From contig JASHQP010000275.1 in the NCBI GenBank assembly GCA_030039095.1, positions 1 through 9,506 on the forward strand: DNA of 9,506 nucleotides. The letters are read 5' to 3'. Origin of the DNA: Streptosporangiaceae bacterium (lineage in GTDB: Bacteria; Actinomycetota; Actinomycetes; Streptosporangiales; Streptosporangiaceae). Below, piece after piece: positions 1-6,821 of the stretch (the first letter of the stretch is position 1; every line of letters starts with the position of its first letter). A program made the translations under genes and the position numbers. The notes beneath the pieces were generated by a model. That model was not told the DNA's origin. It did no database searches and was given only the letters and a program-made list of their open reading frames with translations.

Positions 1-1503
1 GCGGCGGCGGAGCGCCGCCGCGCGGATGCGGAGCGCCGGGCGGGGGTGAGTTTGTATCCGGATGAGGACGGGACGGCGACGCTGTCCGGGACCGGGTTGC
101 CGCAGGTGCTGGCCGCGGCGGCGATCGCGAAGATCACCGCGATGGCCCGGGCTCGCAAGGCGGCCGGGCTGGGCGGCGGGCTGGACCTGCACCGGGCCCA
201 GGTGATGATCGGCCTGCTGCTGGGCACCTTGCCGCCCATCCCGCCCGCCGACGGCGCCCCACCCGATAATGACCCCGGCCCCAGCGACGACGGCAACCCT
301 AGCGACGACGGCCTCGGCAGCGGCCCCGGCGACAGCAACCCGGTCGACAGCGACAGCGGCCCCACCGGTCCTACCGGTCCCAGCGGTCCCAGCGGTCCCA
401 GCGGTGGTGGCCCCACCGGTGTCGACAGCGACGGTCCTGCCGACAGCGGCGGCGGCCCTGGCCCTGTCGGCAGTGAACCCGCCGATGACGGCCCGGGCGA
501 GGATGTGCCGTTCCCCGGCGATGAAGACGCCCCGCCTGACGATGGCCTCGACGATGCCGGCGATCCGGTGACGGGATGTTACGCCGACGATGCCGATGAC
601 CTGCTCACGGCGGGGCCGGCGCCGAAGTGGCCGGAGCTGGGTGCGATCTCGCCCGCGCTGGCCCGCCCGGCCGCCGAGCCGGACGGGCGGCCGGTGCCCG
701 GGCTGCTGGATGTCACCCTGCCGTGGGCCACGTTTGCCGGGCTGCCCGGCGGCGGCCTGGGGATTTTGGGCCGGATCGGGCCGGTCACCCCCCTGCAGGC
801 CCGCCAGGTGGCCGCCGTGGCTGAGGATGACCCGGCCGCGCAGTGGCGGATCATCATCACCAACGCCGTCGGGCAGGCCATCGCGGTCACCCGCGTCCGC
901 CGTCCTCAGCAACGCGCCGGACCCGGCCCGGCCCGAGACGGGCCACCGCACCCGGCCGGGCTGGTCGGCCGGGTCACGCTGACCATCAGCCAGGACACCG
1001 TCCGCGAGCAGGCCGCTGGCCTTATCGGACAGGCCGTCGGCCGGGCGGGCGGGCCTGGCCCACCCGTCGGGATCGTCGGCACCGTCGGCACCGTCGGCAC
1101 CGTCGGGATCGTCCAAGCCGCGCTGCGGGCTGCCGTCACGGCCCTGGACCGGGCCCTGGCCCGGACCGGCGACGACGCCGCGGCCGGAGGGTGCGCGCAC
1201 ACCGACCAGGCACCGGGGTACCGGCCGCCGCCGCGGGTACGCGAGTTCGTGATCGCTCGGGATGTGACCTGCCGCAGCCCGGTGTGCCGCCAGCCGGCCT
1301 GGCGCGCCGACCTGGACCACACCATCCCCTACGACCAGGGCGGGTGCACCTGCCGGTGCAACATGGGCGGCGGCTGCCGGCGCCACCACCAGCTCAAGCA
1401 GCACCCCCGGTGGAAGCTCGAGCAGATCAAGCCCGGCATCTTCACCTGGACCACGCCAGCCGGACGCACCTACACCACCGAACCCGACACCTACCCGCTG
1501 TAG
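1..1503 (+). CDS. DUF222 / 13E12-repeat family protein with C-terminal HNH endonuclease domain (5' partial)
   Basis: The frame is open from base 1, so the start lies outside the window. A GTG at 46 is internal: the residues before it (ERRRADAERRAGVSLYPDED) read as typical DUF222 sequence. Counting from base 1 there are 500 residues. DUF222-like sequence covers about 1-80 and 200-350, including LLDVTLPWATFAGL and QARQVAA. Between them lies an Asp/Gly/Pro/Ser-rich linker (about 85-195) with a collagen-like PSG/PTG run. The C-terminal HNH domain (about 405-490) has a CxxxxC pair (C424, C429), D439-H440, N454 and H462-H463, then the usual tail WTTPAGRTY. HNH folds of this type cut DNA using one metal ion. 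The family is abundant and often multicopy in actinobacteria (REP13E12-like); its biological role is not settled. All HNH residues are present, so it may be active, but I cannot tell its target. The stop lies 8 bases before dnaE2. Confidence 0.9.
   Translation, partial: AAAERRRADAERRAGVSLYPDEDGTATLSGTGLPQVLAAAAIAKITAMARARKAAGLGGGLDLHRAQVMIGLLLGTLPPIPPADGAPPDNDPGPSDDGNPSDDGLGSGPGDSNPVDSDSGPTGPTGPSGPSGPSGGGPTGVDSDGPADSGGGPGPVGSEPADDGPGEDVPFPGDEDAPPDDGLDDAGDPVTGCYADDADDLLTAGPAPKWPELGAISPALARPAAEPDGRPVPGLLDVTLPWATFAGLPGGGLGILGRIGPVTPLQARQVAAVAEDDPAAQWRIIITNAVGQAIAVTRVRRPQQRAGPGPARDGPPHPAGLVGRVTLTISQDTVREQAAGLIGQAVGRAGGPGPPVGIVGTVGTVGTVGIVQAALRAAVTALDRALARTGDDAAAGGCAHTDQAPGYRPPPRVREFVIARDVTCRSPVCRQPAWRADLDHTIPYDQGGCTCRCNMGGGCRRHHQLKQHPRWKLEQIKPGIFTWTTPAGRTYTTEPDTYPL
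361..405 (+). repeat. 9-bp coding repeat giving a collagen-like P-T/S-G run
   Basis: Five successive 9-bp units of the form ccc-acc/agc-ggt encode PTG PTG PSG PSG PSG (residues 121-135 of the HNH protein). A further PTG follows after GG. The last three units are identical in DNA, which suggests slippage expansion. The run lies in the low-complexity linker, not in a catalytic domain. Confidence 0.85.
1066..1110 (+). repeat. Five 9-bp tandem units (gtcggsayc) in the HNH gene
   Basis: The order is gtcgggatc, then three exact copies of gtcggcacc, then gtcgggatc. They encode VGI-VGT-VGT-VGT-VGI starting at residue 356, between the DUF222 region and the HNH domain. The symmetric outer units and identical inner units look like a recent in-frame expansion in an interdomain linker. 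Confidence 0.85.
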
Positions 1504-1506
1504 GAA
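1502..1506 (+). promoter_or_regulatory. Ribosome binding site of dnaE2 overlapping the upstream stop codon
   Basis: AGGAA lies 5 bases before the ATG at 1512 and shares two bases with the TAG stop (1501-1503) of the HNH gene. This supports ATG 1512 as the dnaE2 start although the frame stays open far upstream, and it suggests that translation of the two genes is coupled. Confidence 0.65.
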
Positions 1507-1511
1507 TCGTC

Positions 1512-4500
1512 ATGGGTTTCGATAATCCACCGCGGCCGTGGGCGGAGCTCGAGAAGCTCCTGTCCTGGCGGGGCACAGAGGCCGAGAGCGGCACCGCATC
1601 GGGCCTCGGCGAGGCCGATGAGGAACCCGGGTATGCGCGGGAAGATGCGTCGGGTCGGCCGGGGGCGTCGGGTCGGCCAGAGGCGTGGGCCCGCCCGGCC
1701 GTCGGCCCGGCCTGGGCCGAGCTGCACTGCCACTCGTCCTACAGCTTCCTCGACGGGGCGTCGGCCCCCGAGGACCTGGTGGCCGAGGCGGCGGCGCTCG
1801 GCCTGGAAGCGCTGGCGATCACCGATCACGACGGCATGTACGGGGTGCCGCAGTTCGCTCAGGCGGCGGCGAGGCTGAAGCAGCGGACCGGCGTCGGGCT
1901 CGGCACCGTCTTCGGCGCAGAGCTCAGCCTGGACCTGCCCTGCGGCCAGGGCGGCATCCCCGACCCGGCGGGCGGGCACCTGCTGGTGCTGGCGCGCGAC
2001 CCCGAGGGATACCGGCGGCTGTGCCGGGTGATCAGCACCGCGCAGCTCCGCGGGGGAGAGAAGGGCCGTCCCGTCTACGACGGGCAAGAGCTGGCGCAGG
2101 CGCACGACGGTCACTGGGTGATCCTCACCGGCTGCCGCAAGGGCGCGGTCCCGGCGGCGCTCGCCGCTGCGGGTCCCGAGGCCGCAGCGGCCGAGCTCCG
2201 CCGGATGGCCGGCCTCTTCGGCCGCGAGAACGTCGTCGTGGAGCTGACCAGCCACGACCAGCCAGAAGACGACGAGCGCAACGATGCCCTGTACGAGCTG
2301 GGCGCAGCCACGGGAACAGCCGTGATCGCCTCCGGCAACGTGCACTTCGCGTCCCCTCGCGACGCGAAGCTCGCGCAGACGCTGGCCGCGGTCCGGGCTC
2401 GCCGCAGCCTGGACGAGATGGACGGCTGGCTGGCCGCCTCCGGTGCCGCCTATCTGCGGTCCGGAGCCGAGATGGCGCACCGGCTGCGCCGGTATCCAGG
2501 GGTCCCAGAGCAGACCACCGAGCTGGCCAGGGCCTGTGCGTTCGACTTCCACGTGATCGCGCCGAGGTTGCCGGACTTCCCGGTCCCCGAGAACCACACC
2601 GAGGCCAGCTGGCTGCGCCACCTGGTCGAGAAACGGGCGCCGGAACGCTACGGATGGCCGGAACGCGTCGAGGGGGCGTACGCCCAGATCGAGCGCGAAC
2701 TCGAGGTCATCGTGGCCCTCGGCTTCCCCGGCTACTTCCTGATCGTGCACGACATCGTGCAGTTCTGCGAGCGCAGTCGCATCCTGTGCCAGGGCCGCGG
2801 GTCGGCGGCCAACTCCGCCGTGTGCTACGCGCTCGGGATCACCAACGTGGACCCGGTCCAGCACGGCCTGCTCTTCGAGCGCTTCCTGTCCTCCGGCCGG
2901 GACGGGCCGCCCGACATCGACCTGGACATCGAGCACCAGCGCCGGGAAGAGGCCATCCAGTACGTCTACGACCGGTACGGCAGGGAGAACGCCGCCCAGG
3001 TCGCCAACGTGATCTCCTACCGGCCGCGGATGGCGCTGCGGGACGCCGGCCGGGCACTCGGCTACACGCCGGAGCAGCAGGACGTCTGGGCACGCCAGGT
3101 CGGCCCGCGCCAGTACGGTCCCGGTCAGCCGGTCCCCCCGGACGCTGGCGTCCCTGGCTCCGTGACCAGGCTCGCGGCCCGGATGCAGCGGCTGCCCCGT
3201 CACCTGGGCATCCACTCCGGCGGGATGGTGATCTGCGACCGCCCGGTGGGCGAGGTATGCCCGGTGGAGTGGGCCCGGATGCCGGGCCGCACCGTGCTGC
3301 AGTGGGACAAGGACGACTGCGCCTACGCGGGGCTGGTCAAGTTCGACCTGCTCGGCCTCGGCATGCTGACCGCGCTGCGGGACTGCCTCGAGCTGATCGA
3401 GGCGCATCACGGCGAACGCTGGAGCCTGCATTCACTCCCGCAGGAGGACCCGGCCGTCTACGACATGCTGTGCGAGGCGGACACGGTCGGGGTGTTCCAG
3501 GTCGAGTCCAGGGCCCAGATGGCGACCCTGCCCCGGCTGCGGCCGAGGAAGTTCTACGACCTGGTCGTCGAAGTCGCGCTGATCAGGCCGGGCCCGATCC
3601 AGGGCGGCTCGGTGCACCCCTACATGCGCCGCCGCCGCGGCGACGAGCAGTCGGACCTGCCGCACCCCTCGATGCGCGCCGCCCTCGGCAAGACCCTCGG
3701 CGTGCCGCTGTTCCAGGAGCAGATGATGCAGATCGCGATCGACTGCGCCTCGTTCACGCCCGCCGAGGCGGACCGGCTGCGGCAGGCGATGAGTTCCAAG
3801 CGCGCCCCGGAGCGGATCGAGGAACTGCGCACGCGGCTGCTGGACGGGATGGCGGCGGGCGGCATCCCGCCGGAGGTCGCCGAGGACATCTACGTCAAGA
3901 TCCTCGCGTTCTCGAGCTACGGCTTCCCCGAGTCGCACGCGATCAGCTTCGCCTATCTGGTCTACGCCAGCGCATGGCTGAGGTGCTATTACCCCGCGGC
4001 GTTCACCGCCGCGCTGCTGCGCGCCCAGCCGATGGGCTTTTACGCTCCGTCCAGCCTGATCAGCGATGCGCGAAGGCATGGTGTGGTCGTCCGCGGCGTT
4101 GACGTGAACGCCAGCGCCACCAAGGCCACGCTGGAACCCGGGCCAGCGCCGGGCCGGCCGGCTATCAGGCTCGGCCTGTCCGAGGTGCGCAACTTGGGGG
4201 AGAAGCCCGCTGACGCGGTCGTGGCGGGCCAGCCGTACCGGGACCTGGAGGACTTCGCCCGCCGCACCCGGCTGCCGGTCCCGGCGCTCGAGGCGCTGGC
4301 CACGGCGGGCGCGTTCGGCTGCTTCGGGATCGGCAGGCGCGAGGCGCTGTGGGCGGCCGGAGCAGCCGCGACGATCCGGCCCGGCCAGCTGCCGGGAACA
4401 ACGCCGGGCCTGGCCGCGCCGCCGCTGCCCGCGATGACGGCGGCCGAGGAGACGTTCGCCGACCTGTGGGCGACCGGGACGTACGGCACGCACCCGGTCG

Positions 4501-4844
4501 AGCACATCAGGGCGGGCCTCGCCGAGCGGGGTGTGCTCGAAACGGCAGCCCTGCGCTCGGCGACGCCGGGGGGTTTCGTGACGGTGGCGGGCCTCGTCAC
4601 GCACCGGCAGCAGCCGGGGACCGCCCGCGGGGTGGTGTTCCTGAGCCTGGAGGACGAGACCGGGATCGCGAACGTGATCTGCCCCCCCGGTGTCTGGGAA
4701 CGGCATCGCCGAGTGGCGATGGAGGCAAACGCGCTGGTGGTGAGCGGTGTGGTGGAGAGCATGGACGGGGCGGTCAGCCTTCTCGCCACCAGGCTGCGGA
4801 GGCTCCGCGTGGTCGCGGCGGCCCGCAGCCGCGACTTCCGCTGA
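1512..4844 (+). CDS. dnaE2: Error-prone DNA polymerase, DnaE2 (ImuC) type alpha subunit
   Basis: A 1110-residue C-family DNA polymerase. DnaE2 enzymes carry out error-prone translesion synthesis in the cytoplasm, in actinobacteria usually with ImuA'/ImuB during the DNA damage response. The start MGFDNPPRPWAELE is typical of the subfamily. The PHP domain follows at about 68-300, with H72xH74, D105-H106-D107 and H278. The polymerase core holds QGRGSAANS (427-435) and the catalytic acids D468 and D470 (PDIDLDIE) and D612 (KFDLLGLG), matching the E. coli alpha-subunit triad D401, D403 and D555. Further blocks are IRPGPIQGG (from 691) and YGFPESHAISFAYLVYASAW (803-822). A helix-hairpin-helix region lies near 915-940 and an OB-fold at about 1020-1090. 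The frame is open upstream to 843, but that part is a shadow of the HNH gene. All key residues are intact. No imuA'/imuB genes appear in the window. Confidence 0.96.
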   Translation: MGFDNPPRPWAELEKLLSWRGTEAESGTASGLGEADEEPGYAREDASGRPGASGRPEAWARPAVGPAWAELHCHSSYSFLDGASAPEDLVAEAAALGLEALAITDHDGMYGVPQFAQAAARLKQRTGVGLGTVFGAELSLDLPCGQGGIPDPAGGHLLVLARDPEGYRRLCRVISTAQLRGGEKGRPVYDGQELAQAHDGHWVILTGCRKGAVPAALAAAGPEAAAAELRRMAGLFGRENVVVELTSHDQPEDDERNDALYELGAATGTAVIASGNVHFASPRDAKLAQTLAAVRARRSLDEMDGWLAASGAAYLRSGAEMAHRLRRYPGVPEQTTELARACAFDFHVIAPRLPDFPVPENHTEASWLRHLVEKRAPERYGWPERVEGAYAQIERELEVIVALGFPGYFLIVHDIVQFCERSRILCQGRGSAANSAVCYALGITNVDPVQHGLLFERFLSSGRDGPPDIDLDIEHQRREEAIQYVYDRYGRENAAQVANVISYRPRMALRDAGRALGYTPEQQDVWARQVGPRQYGPGQPVPPDAGVPGSVTRLAARMQRLPRHLGIHSGGMVICDRPVGEVCPVEWARMPGRTVLQWDKDDCAYAGLVKFDLLGLGMLTALRDCLELIEAHHGERWSLHSLPQEDPAVYDMLCEADTVGVFQVESRAQMATLPRLRPRKFYDLVVEVALIRPGPIQGGSVHPYMRRRRGDEQSDLPHPSMRAALGKTLGVPLFQEQMMQIAIDCASFTPAEADRLRQAMSSKRAPERIEELRTRLLDGMAAGGIPPEVAEDIYVKILAFSSYGFPESHAISFAYLVYASAWLRCYYPAAFTAALLRAQPMGFYAPSSLISDARRHGVVVRGVDVNASATKATLEPGPAPGRPAIRLGLSEVRNLGEKPADAVVAGQPYRDLEDFARRTRLPVPALEALATAGAFGCFGIGRREALWAAGAAATIRPGQLPGTTPGLAAPPLPAMTAAEETFADLWATGTYGTHPVEHIRAGLAERGVLETAALRSATPGGFVTVAGLVTHRQQPGTARGVVFLSLEDETGIANVICPPGVWERHRRVAMEANALVVSGVVESMDGAVSLLATRLRRLRVVAAARSRDFR
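1647..1678 (+). repeat. Two 14-bp direct repeats in the dnaE2 N-terminal linker
   Basis: gcgtcgggtcggcc occurs at 1647-1660 and again at 1665-1678, an 18-bp period that keeps the frame. It encodes ASGRP twice, in the variable linker between the conserved DnaE2 N-terminus and the PHP domain. Confidence 0.7.
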
Positions 4845-4862
4845 CACCCGGCCCAAGCCGTT

Positions 4863-5390
4863 CTAGGGCGGGTCGGCGGGCAGGTGCCCTCCGTTCTGAG
4901 GCGCGCCGGCGCGCAGATACAAGCGGTGCCGGCGCAGCCGCGGGTCGTGGCTGGGCAGCATCTGCCAGCCCGCGGCGCGAGCCCTGGCCAGGAACCTCTC
5001 GGTACCCTCGCGGTCCGGGCAGACCGAGCCGATGACCTCCAGGTTCTCCTCGCGCGACACGATGTCGCCGCACACGCACGTGTCGCCGGAACCGGTGCTC
5101 GCCGTCGAGCAGCCGGAGCCGCTCGCCGAGCGCCCCGGCCAGCCCGGCGACGTCCACGTAGAACGGGCCGCTGTCCGCAGATGTGGCCCATTCCAGCTCG
5201 GTGCGCTGCACCACCACGGGCGCGTTCGGGAACAGCACGTCGTTCTGCATGTGGTCGTAGTGCAGATGTGTGTGCACGATCAGGTCCACGTCCGCGGCCG
5301 TCAGGCCGGCGGCCCGCAGCCCGCAGTGAGCAGGGCCGGGCTGTCGCCGTCGATCCGGAACCCGGCCTCGGCGCTGCGCACGTGGCCAGT
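4863..5390 (-). pseudogene. Decayed MBL-fold metallo-hydrolase (N-terminus lost, frameshifted, internal deletion)
   Basis: Homology-like sequence is spread over two frames. From about 5390 to 5319 it reads GHVRSAEAGFRIDGDSPALL in the frame of the preceding SDR fragment, which ends at TGA 5303-5301. From about 5318 to 5090 a second frame reads LRAAGLTAADVDLIVHTHLH and on through YDH, VLFPNAPVVVQRTELEWA and LGERLRLLDGEH. From about 5088 to the TAG at 4863 the first frame resumes with DTCVCGDIVSREENLEVIGS, AGWQMLPSHDPRL and a short tail. The HTHLHYDH zinc motif (5251-5274), the GDIV aspartate block and the PSHDP histidine block are recognisable as MBL-fold, lactonase-like. The segment that should carry the third motif (GHTPGH type) is missing between LLDGEH and DTCVCGD, so a deletion is inferred. 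The N-terminal strands are replaced by the SDR. One frameshift could be a sequencing error, but the loss of both ends of sequence could not. No functional product is expected. Confidence 0.8.
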
Positions 5391-5534
5391 GGCGGTCTGG
5401 CCCGCCTCGTCCTCGTCGATGTCCAGGCACGCCACCCGGTAACCGTCTGCGGCGAGCCGATGCGCCGCGGCCCGCCCGATCCCGGCCGCGGCGCCGGTCA
5501 CGATCGCGATTTCGCTGTCCTGCCGGTCAGGCAC
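5391..5534 (-). pseudogene. Short-chain dehydrogenase/reductase, N-terminal fragment
   Basis: The GTG start (5534-5532) overlaps the DUF427 stop by 8 bases. About 48 codons of a classical SDR follow: the beta strand IAIVTG, the NAD(P)-binding TGxxxGIG motif (T13-G14 to G18-I19-G20), helix RAAAHRLAADG and strand YRVACLDID ending in acidic residues. An acid at the end of the second strand usually favours NAD(H) over NADP(H). After DEDEAGQTA the sequence stops resembling an SDR and becomes MBL-like. The catalytic Ser-Tyr-Lys part, roughly 200 residues, is absent. The junction (about 5385-5395, placed from the change of protein resemblance) looks like a deletion joining two former neighbours. Any translated product would be about 77 residues and without catalytic residues. 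Confidence 0.8.
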
Positions 5535-5886
5535 TCTGGCCGTCGACCGTCAGCTCGACCCGGTCCGGGTAGAAGCACATGAGCCCGGCGATGCCCTCGG
5601 CCTGCGGGATCGGGTCCTCATAGCTCCACACCAGGTCCTCGTGAGTCTCCCCGCCGACCTCTGCCGACCAGTACGACGCCCGGCCCTTGAACGGGCAGGT
5701 CGTCGCGGAGTCCGTGGGCTCGAGCAGGTCGGTGCGCACGTCTTCCCGTGGCAGGTAGTAGCGGGTCGGCAGGCCGGTCTCGTCGAGCAGGACCGGCCGG
5801 TCAGACTCCGCGAGCTTCTCGCCACCGAGCGTGACCACGACGTGCTGAGTTCCCTGGGTAACCGTGATTGTGTGTCCTTTGGCCAT
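5527..5886 (-). CDS. DUF427 domain-containing protein
   Basis: A 119-residue cytoplasmic protein that is nearly all one DUF427 domain, a small beta-rich fold of unknown biochemical role common in actinobacteria. Visible family features are the N-terminal strands HTITVTQGTQHVVVTLGGEK, RPVLLDETGLPTRYYLPRED, the hallmark TTCPFKGRASYW (62-73, with C64) and the C-terminal block AGLMCFYPDRVELTVDG. ATG 5886 is preferred because MAKGHTITV starts at the domain. A TTG at 5931 would add 15 residues that overlap an inverted repeat. No good Shine-Dalgarno sequence is visible at either start. It lies 60 bases downstream of the IclR stop, and its own stop overlaps the SDR start, so it was probably the middle gene of an operon. 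It appears intact while its downstream partners have decayed. Confidence 0.92.
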   Translation of the reverse strand: MAKGHTITVTQGTQHVVVTLGGEKLAESDRPVLLDETGLPTRYYLPREDVRTDLLEPTDSATTCPFKGRASYWSAEVGGETHEDLVWSYEDPIPQAEGIAGLMCFYPDRVELTVDGQSA

Positions 5887-5902
5887 GTGGGTGCCAACTC
5901 TG

Positions 5903-5944
5903 GCCCGGCCGCCTTGATTCCGCCCGCGCAAAGGCGAGCCGGGC
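5903..5944 (-). terminator. Hairpin between iclR and the DUF427 gene, possible terminator or attenuator
   Basis: On the + strand gcccggccgcctt (5903-5915) pairs with 5931-5944: aaggcg, a bulged a at 5937, then gccgggc. This gives 13 base pairs around a 15-base loop. It begins 3 bases after the iclR stop and ends 16 bases before the DUF427 ATG. There is no T-tract, so it may only weaken read-through. Confidence 0.45.
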
Positions 5945-5946
5945 GC

Positions 5947-6702
5947 TCAGCTGGGCGCGCGGCTCAGCGCGGCGGCAGCCACCTGCAGCTCGGTCAGCAG
6001 CGGCGCGGGCAGGCTGAGCCCGCGAGCCGTGGAGCCGAGTGCCCACCAGCCGTCCGGCCGGCGGATGGCGACGCTCGCGCAGCACACCTCGTCGCGGAAC
6101 TGCCCGTGCTCCGTCACCATGTCGCCCGGGTGGAGGGTGGCAAGCTCGTACTCGATCTCGCCGGGCTCGGTGACGGTATTGGGAGTAAATGGGCGCATGC
6201 CGTGCTCACTGAGCAGCCTGCTGCGGGCACGGCCGGGCATCGTGGTCAGCAGCGCCTTGCCCACCGCGGTAGCGTGCGCCGCGGTTTCCAGGCCCGGCTG
6301 CAGGTCCTCCAGCCACGGCGAGCGCGCTCCCTCGACCACGTCCACGACCACGAGCCGGTCGGCGGAGATGCCGGCGAGATAAGCACTATGCCCCGTCGCG
6401 TCCGCCAGGTTCCTGAGCACCGCCTTGGCCTCGGCCGGGCGGCGCAGCGCGCCCATCACGTCGTGGAAGCGCTCGGCGAGCTCGGAGCCGGCGACGTAGC
6501 CGCCGTCGGGCACGCGCACCAGGTAGCCCTCGTAGCAGAGCGTGCGGACCAGGTGATAGGCGGTCGACAGGTTGAGCTCGCACCGGCGGGCGATGACCTT
6601 CACCGGCAGCGGGCGCGGCGAGCCCGAAACCTCCTCGATGATCCGCAGAGCACGCGACACGCTGCGGATGAGGTCGCCAGGCTCTTCATCCTGGATTCTC
6701 AC
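5947..6702 (-). CDS. IclR-family transcriptional regulator
   Basis: A 251-residue protein, the usual IclR length. Residues 11-70 form the winged helix-turn-helix: SVSRALRIIEEV, then ELNLSTAYHLVRTL as the recognition helix (about 43-55), then a wing LVRVPDGGYVAG. Residues 75-250 form the effector-binding domain, with the family signature AHATAVGKALL (142-152), VTEHGQFRDEVCCASVAIRR and the glycine-rich LGSTARGLS. Proteins of this family are dimeric, bind a small metabolite and repress or activate adjacent catabolic operons, often from a shared divergent promoter. The GTG start is supported by the HTH beginning a few residues later; GAAAG lies just upstream but too close for an ideal ribosome binding site. 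It is divergent from the DUF59-amidohydrolase operon and upstream of DUF427 on the same strand, so either or both could be targets. The effector cannot be read from the sequence. Confidence 0.93.
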   Translation of the reverse strand: MRIQDEEPGDLIRSVSRALRIIEEVSGSPRPLPVKVIARRCELNLSTAYHLVRTLCYEGYLVRVPDGGYVAGSELAERFHDVMGALRRPAEAKAVLRNLADATGHSAYLAGISADRLVVVDVVEGARSPWLEDLQPGLETAAHATAVGKALLTTMPGRARSRLLSEHGMRPFTPNTVTEPGEIEYELATLHPGDMVTEHGQFRDEVCCASVAIRRPDGWWALGSTARGLSLPAPLLTELQVAAAALSRAPS

Positions 6703-6710
6703 TCTTTCAA

Positions 6711-6754
6711 GGATGCCGTGCGCGGGCGCGGCTGGGAACCGCTCTGCGGCATCC
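6711..6754. repeat. 8-bp inverted repeat with 28-base spacer, candidate operator
   Basis: ggatgccg (6711-6718) is the exact reverse complement of cggcatcc (6747-6754). The arm centres are about 36 bases apart, between three and four helical turns. Widely spaced half-sites could bind two dimers or permit looping. In GC-rich DNA an 8-bp match can arise by chance. Confidence 0.4.
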
Positions 6755-6772
6755 GGGGCCGCTTCAGTATGT

Positions 6773-6780
6773 GAAATTTC
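6773..6780. promoter_or_regulatory. GAAATTTC palindrome, candidate IclR-type operator
   Basis: A perfect 8-bp palindrome of A/T-centred type in a region of very high GC. Several IclR-family operators contain related GAAA/TTTC half-sites, for example E. coli IclR and KdgR. It covers the GTG 6771 start candidate, which makes more sense if translation begins at ATG 6822. Confidence 0.4.
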
Positions 6781-6821
6781 CGGGGGTTCCGCAGGACTGG
6801 CAGCCCTGGCAGCCTGGCCGC

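Larger units (their letters stand above)
6703..6821. promoter_or_regulatory. Divergent control region between iclR and the DUF59-amidohydrolase operon
   Basis: The only divergent promoter region in the window. It is 68 bases long if DUF59 starts at GTG 6771 and 119 if it starts at ATG 6822. It contains an inverted repeat (6711-6754) and an A/T palindrome (6773-6780). cagtat (6765-6770) is a possible -10 element for the + operon, and its complement catact may serve iclR. No clear -35 element is visible, so promoter positions are inference. Confidence 0.55.

Noticed and set aside
1..1503. Calling the HNH gene a mobile element with ends
   Set aside because: The family is repetitive in actinobacteria, but no terminal repeats, target duplication or integrase are visible, and the 5' end is outside the window.
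843..1511. In-frame upstream extension of dnaE2 giving a 1333-residue protein
   Set aside because: This part is an Arg/Pro/Gly-rich shadow of the HNH gene. The conserved DnaE2 N-terminus and a ribosome binding site place the start at ATG 1512.
1685..4102. 805-codon + frame inside dnaE2
   Set aside because: An Arg/Gly/Ala/Pro-rich out-of-frame reading of the polymerase with no domain signal.
1491..4856. Long antisense frames (646 and 474 codons) opposite dnaE2
   Set aside because: They are compositional shadows of high third-position GC. Their translations show no recognisable domain and lie wholly against a well-conserved gene.
4901..4914. gcgcgccggcgcgc perfect palindrome as terminator for dnaE2
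   Set aside because: It has no loop as written and lies inside the MBL remnant. Alternating G/C palindromes are expected at this base composition.
4774..5430. 218-codon - strand frame as an intact MBL protein
   Set aside because: Only its middle part (HTHLHYDH and about 60 following residues) is MBL-like. The start and the C-terminal half are out-of-frame readings, the latter partly opposite the dnaE2 end.
5641..6774. 377-codon + frame opposite DUF427 and iclR
   Set aside because: Antisense to two genes with clear family motifs, and no domain is visible in it.
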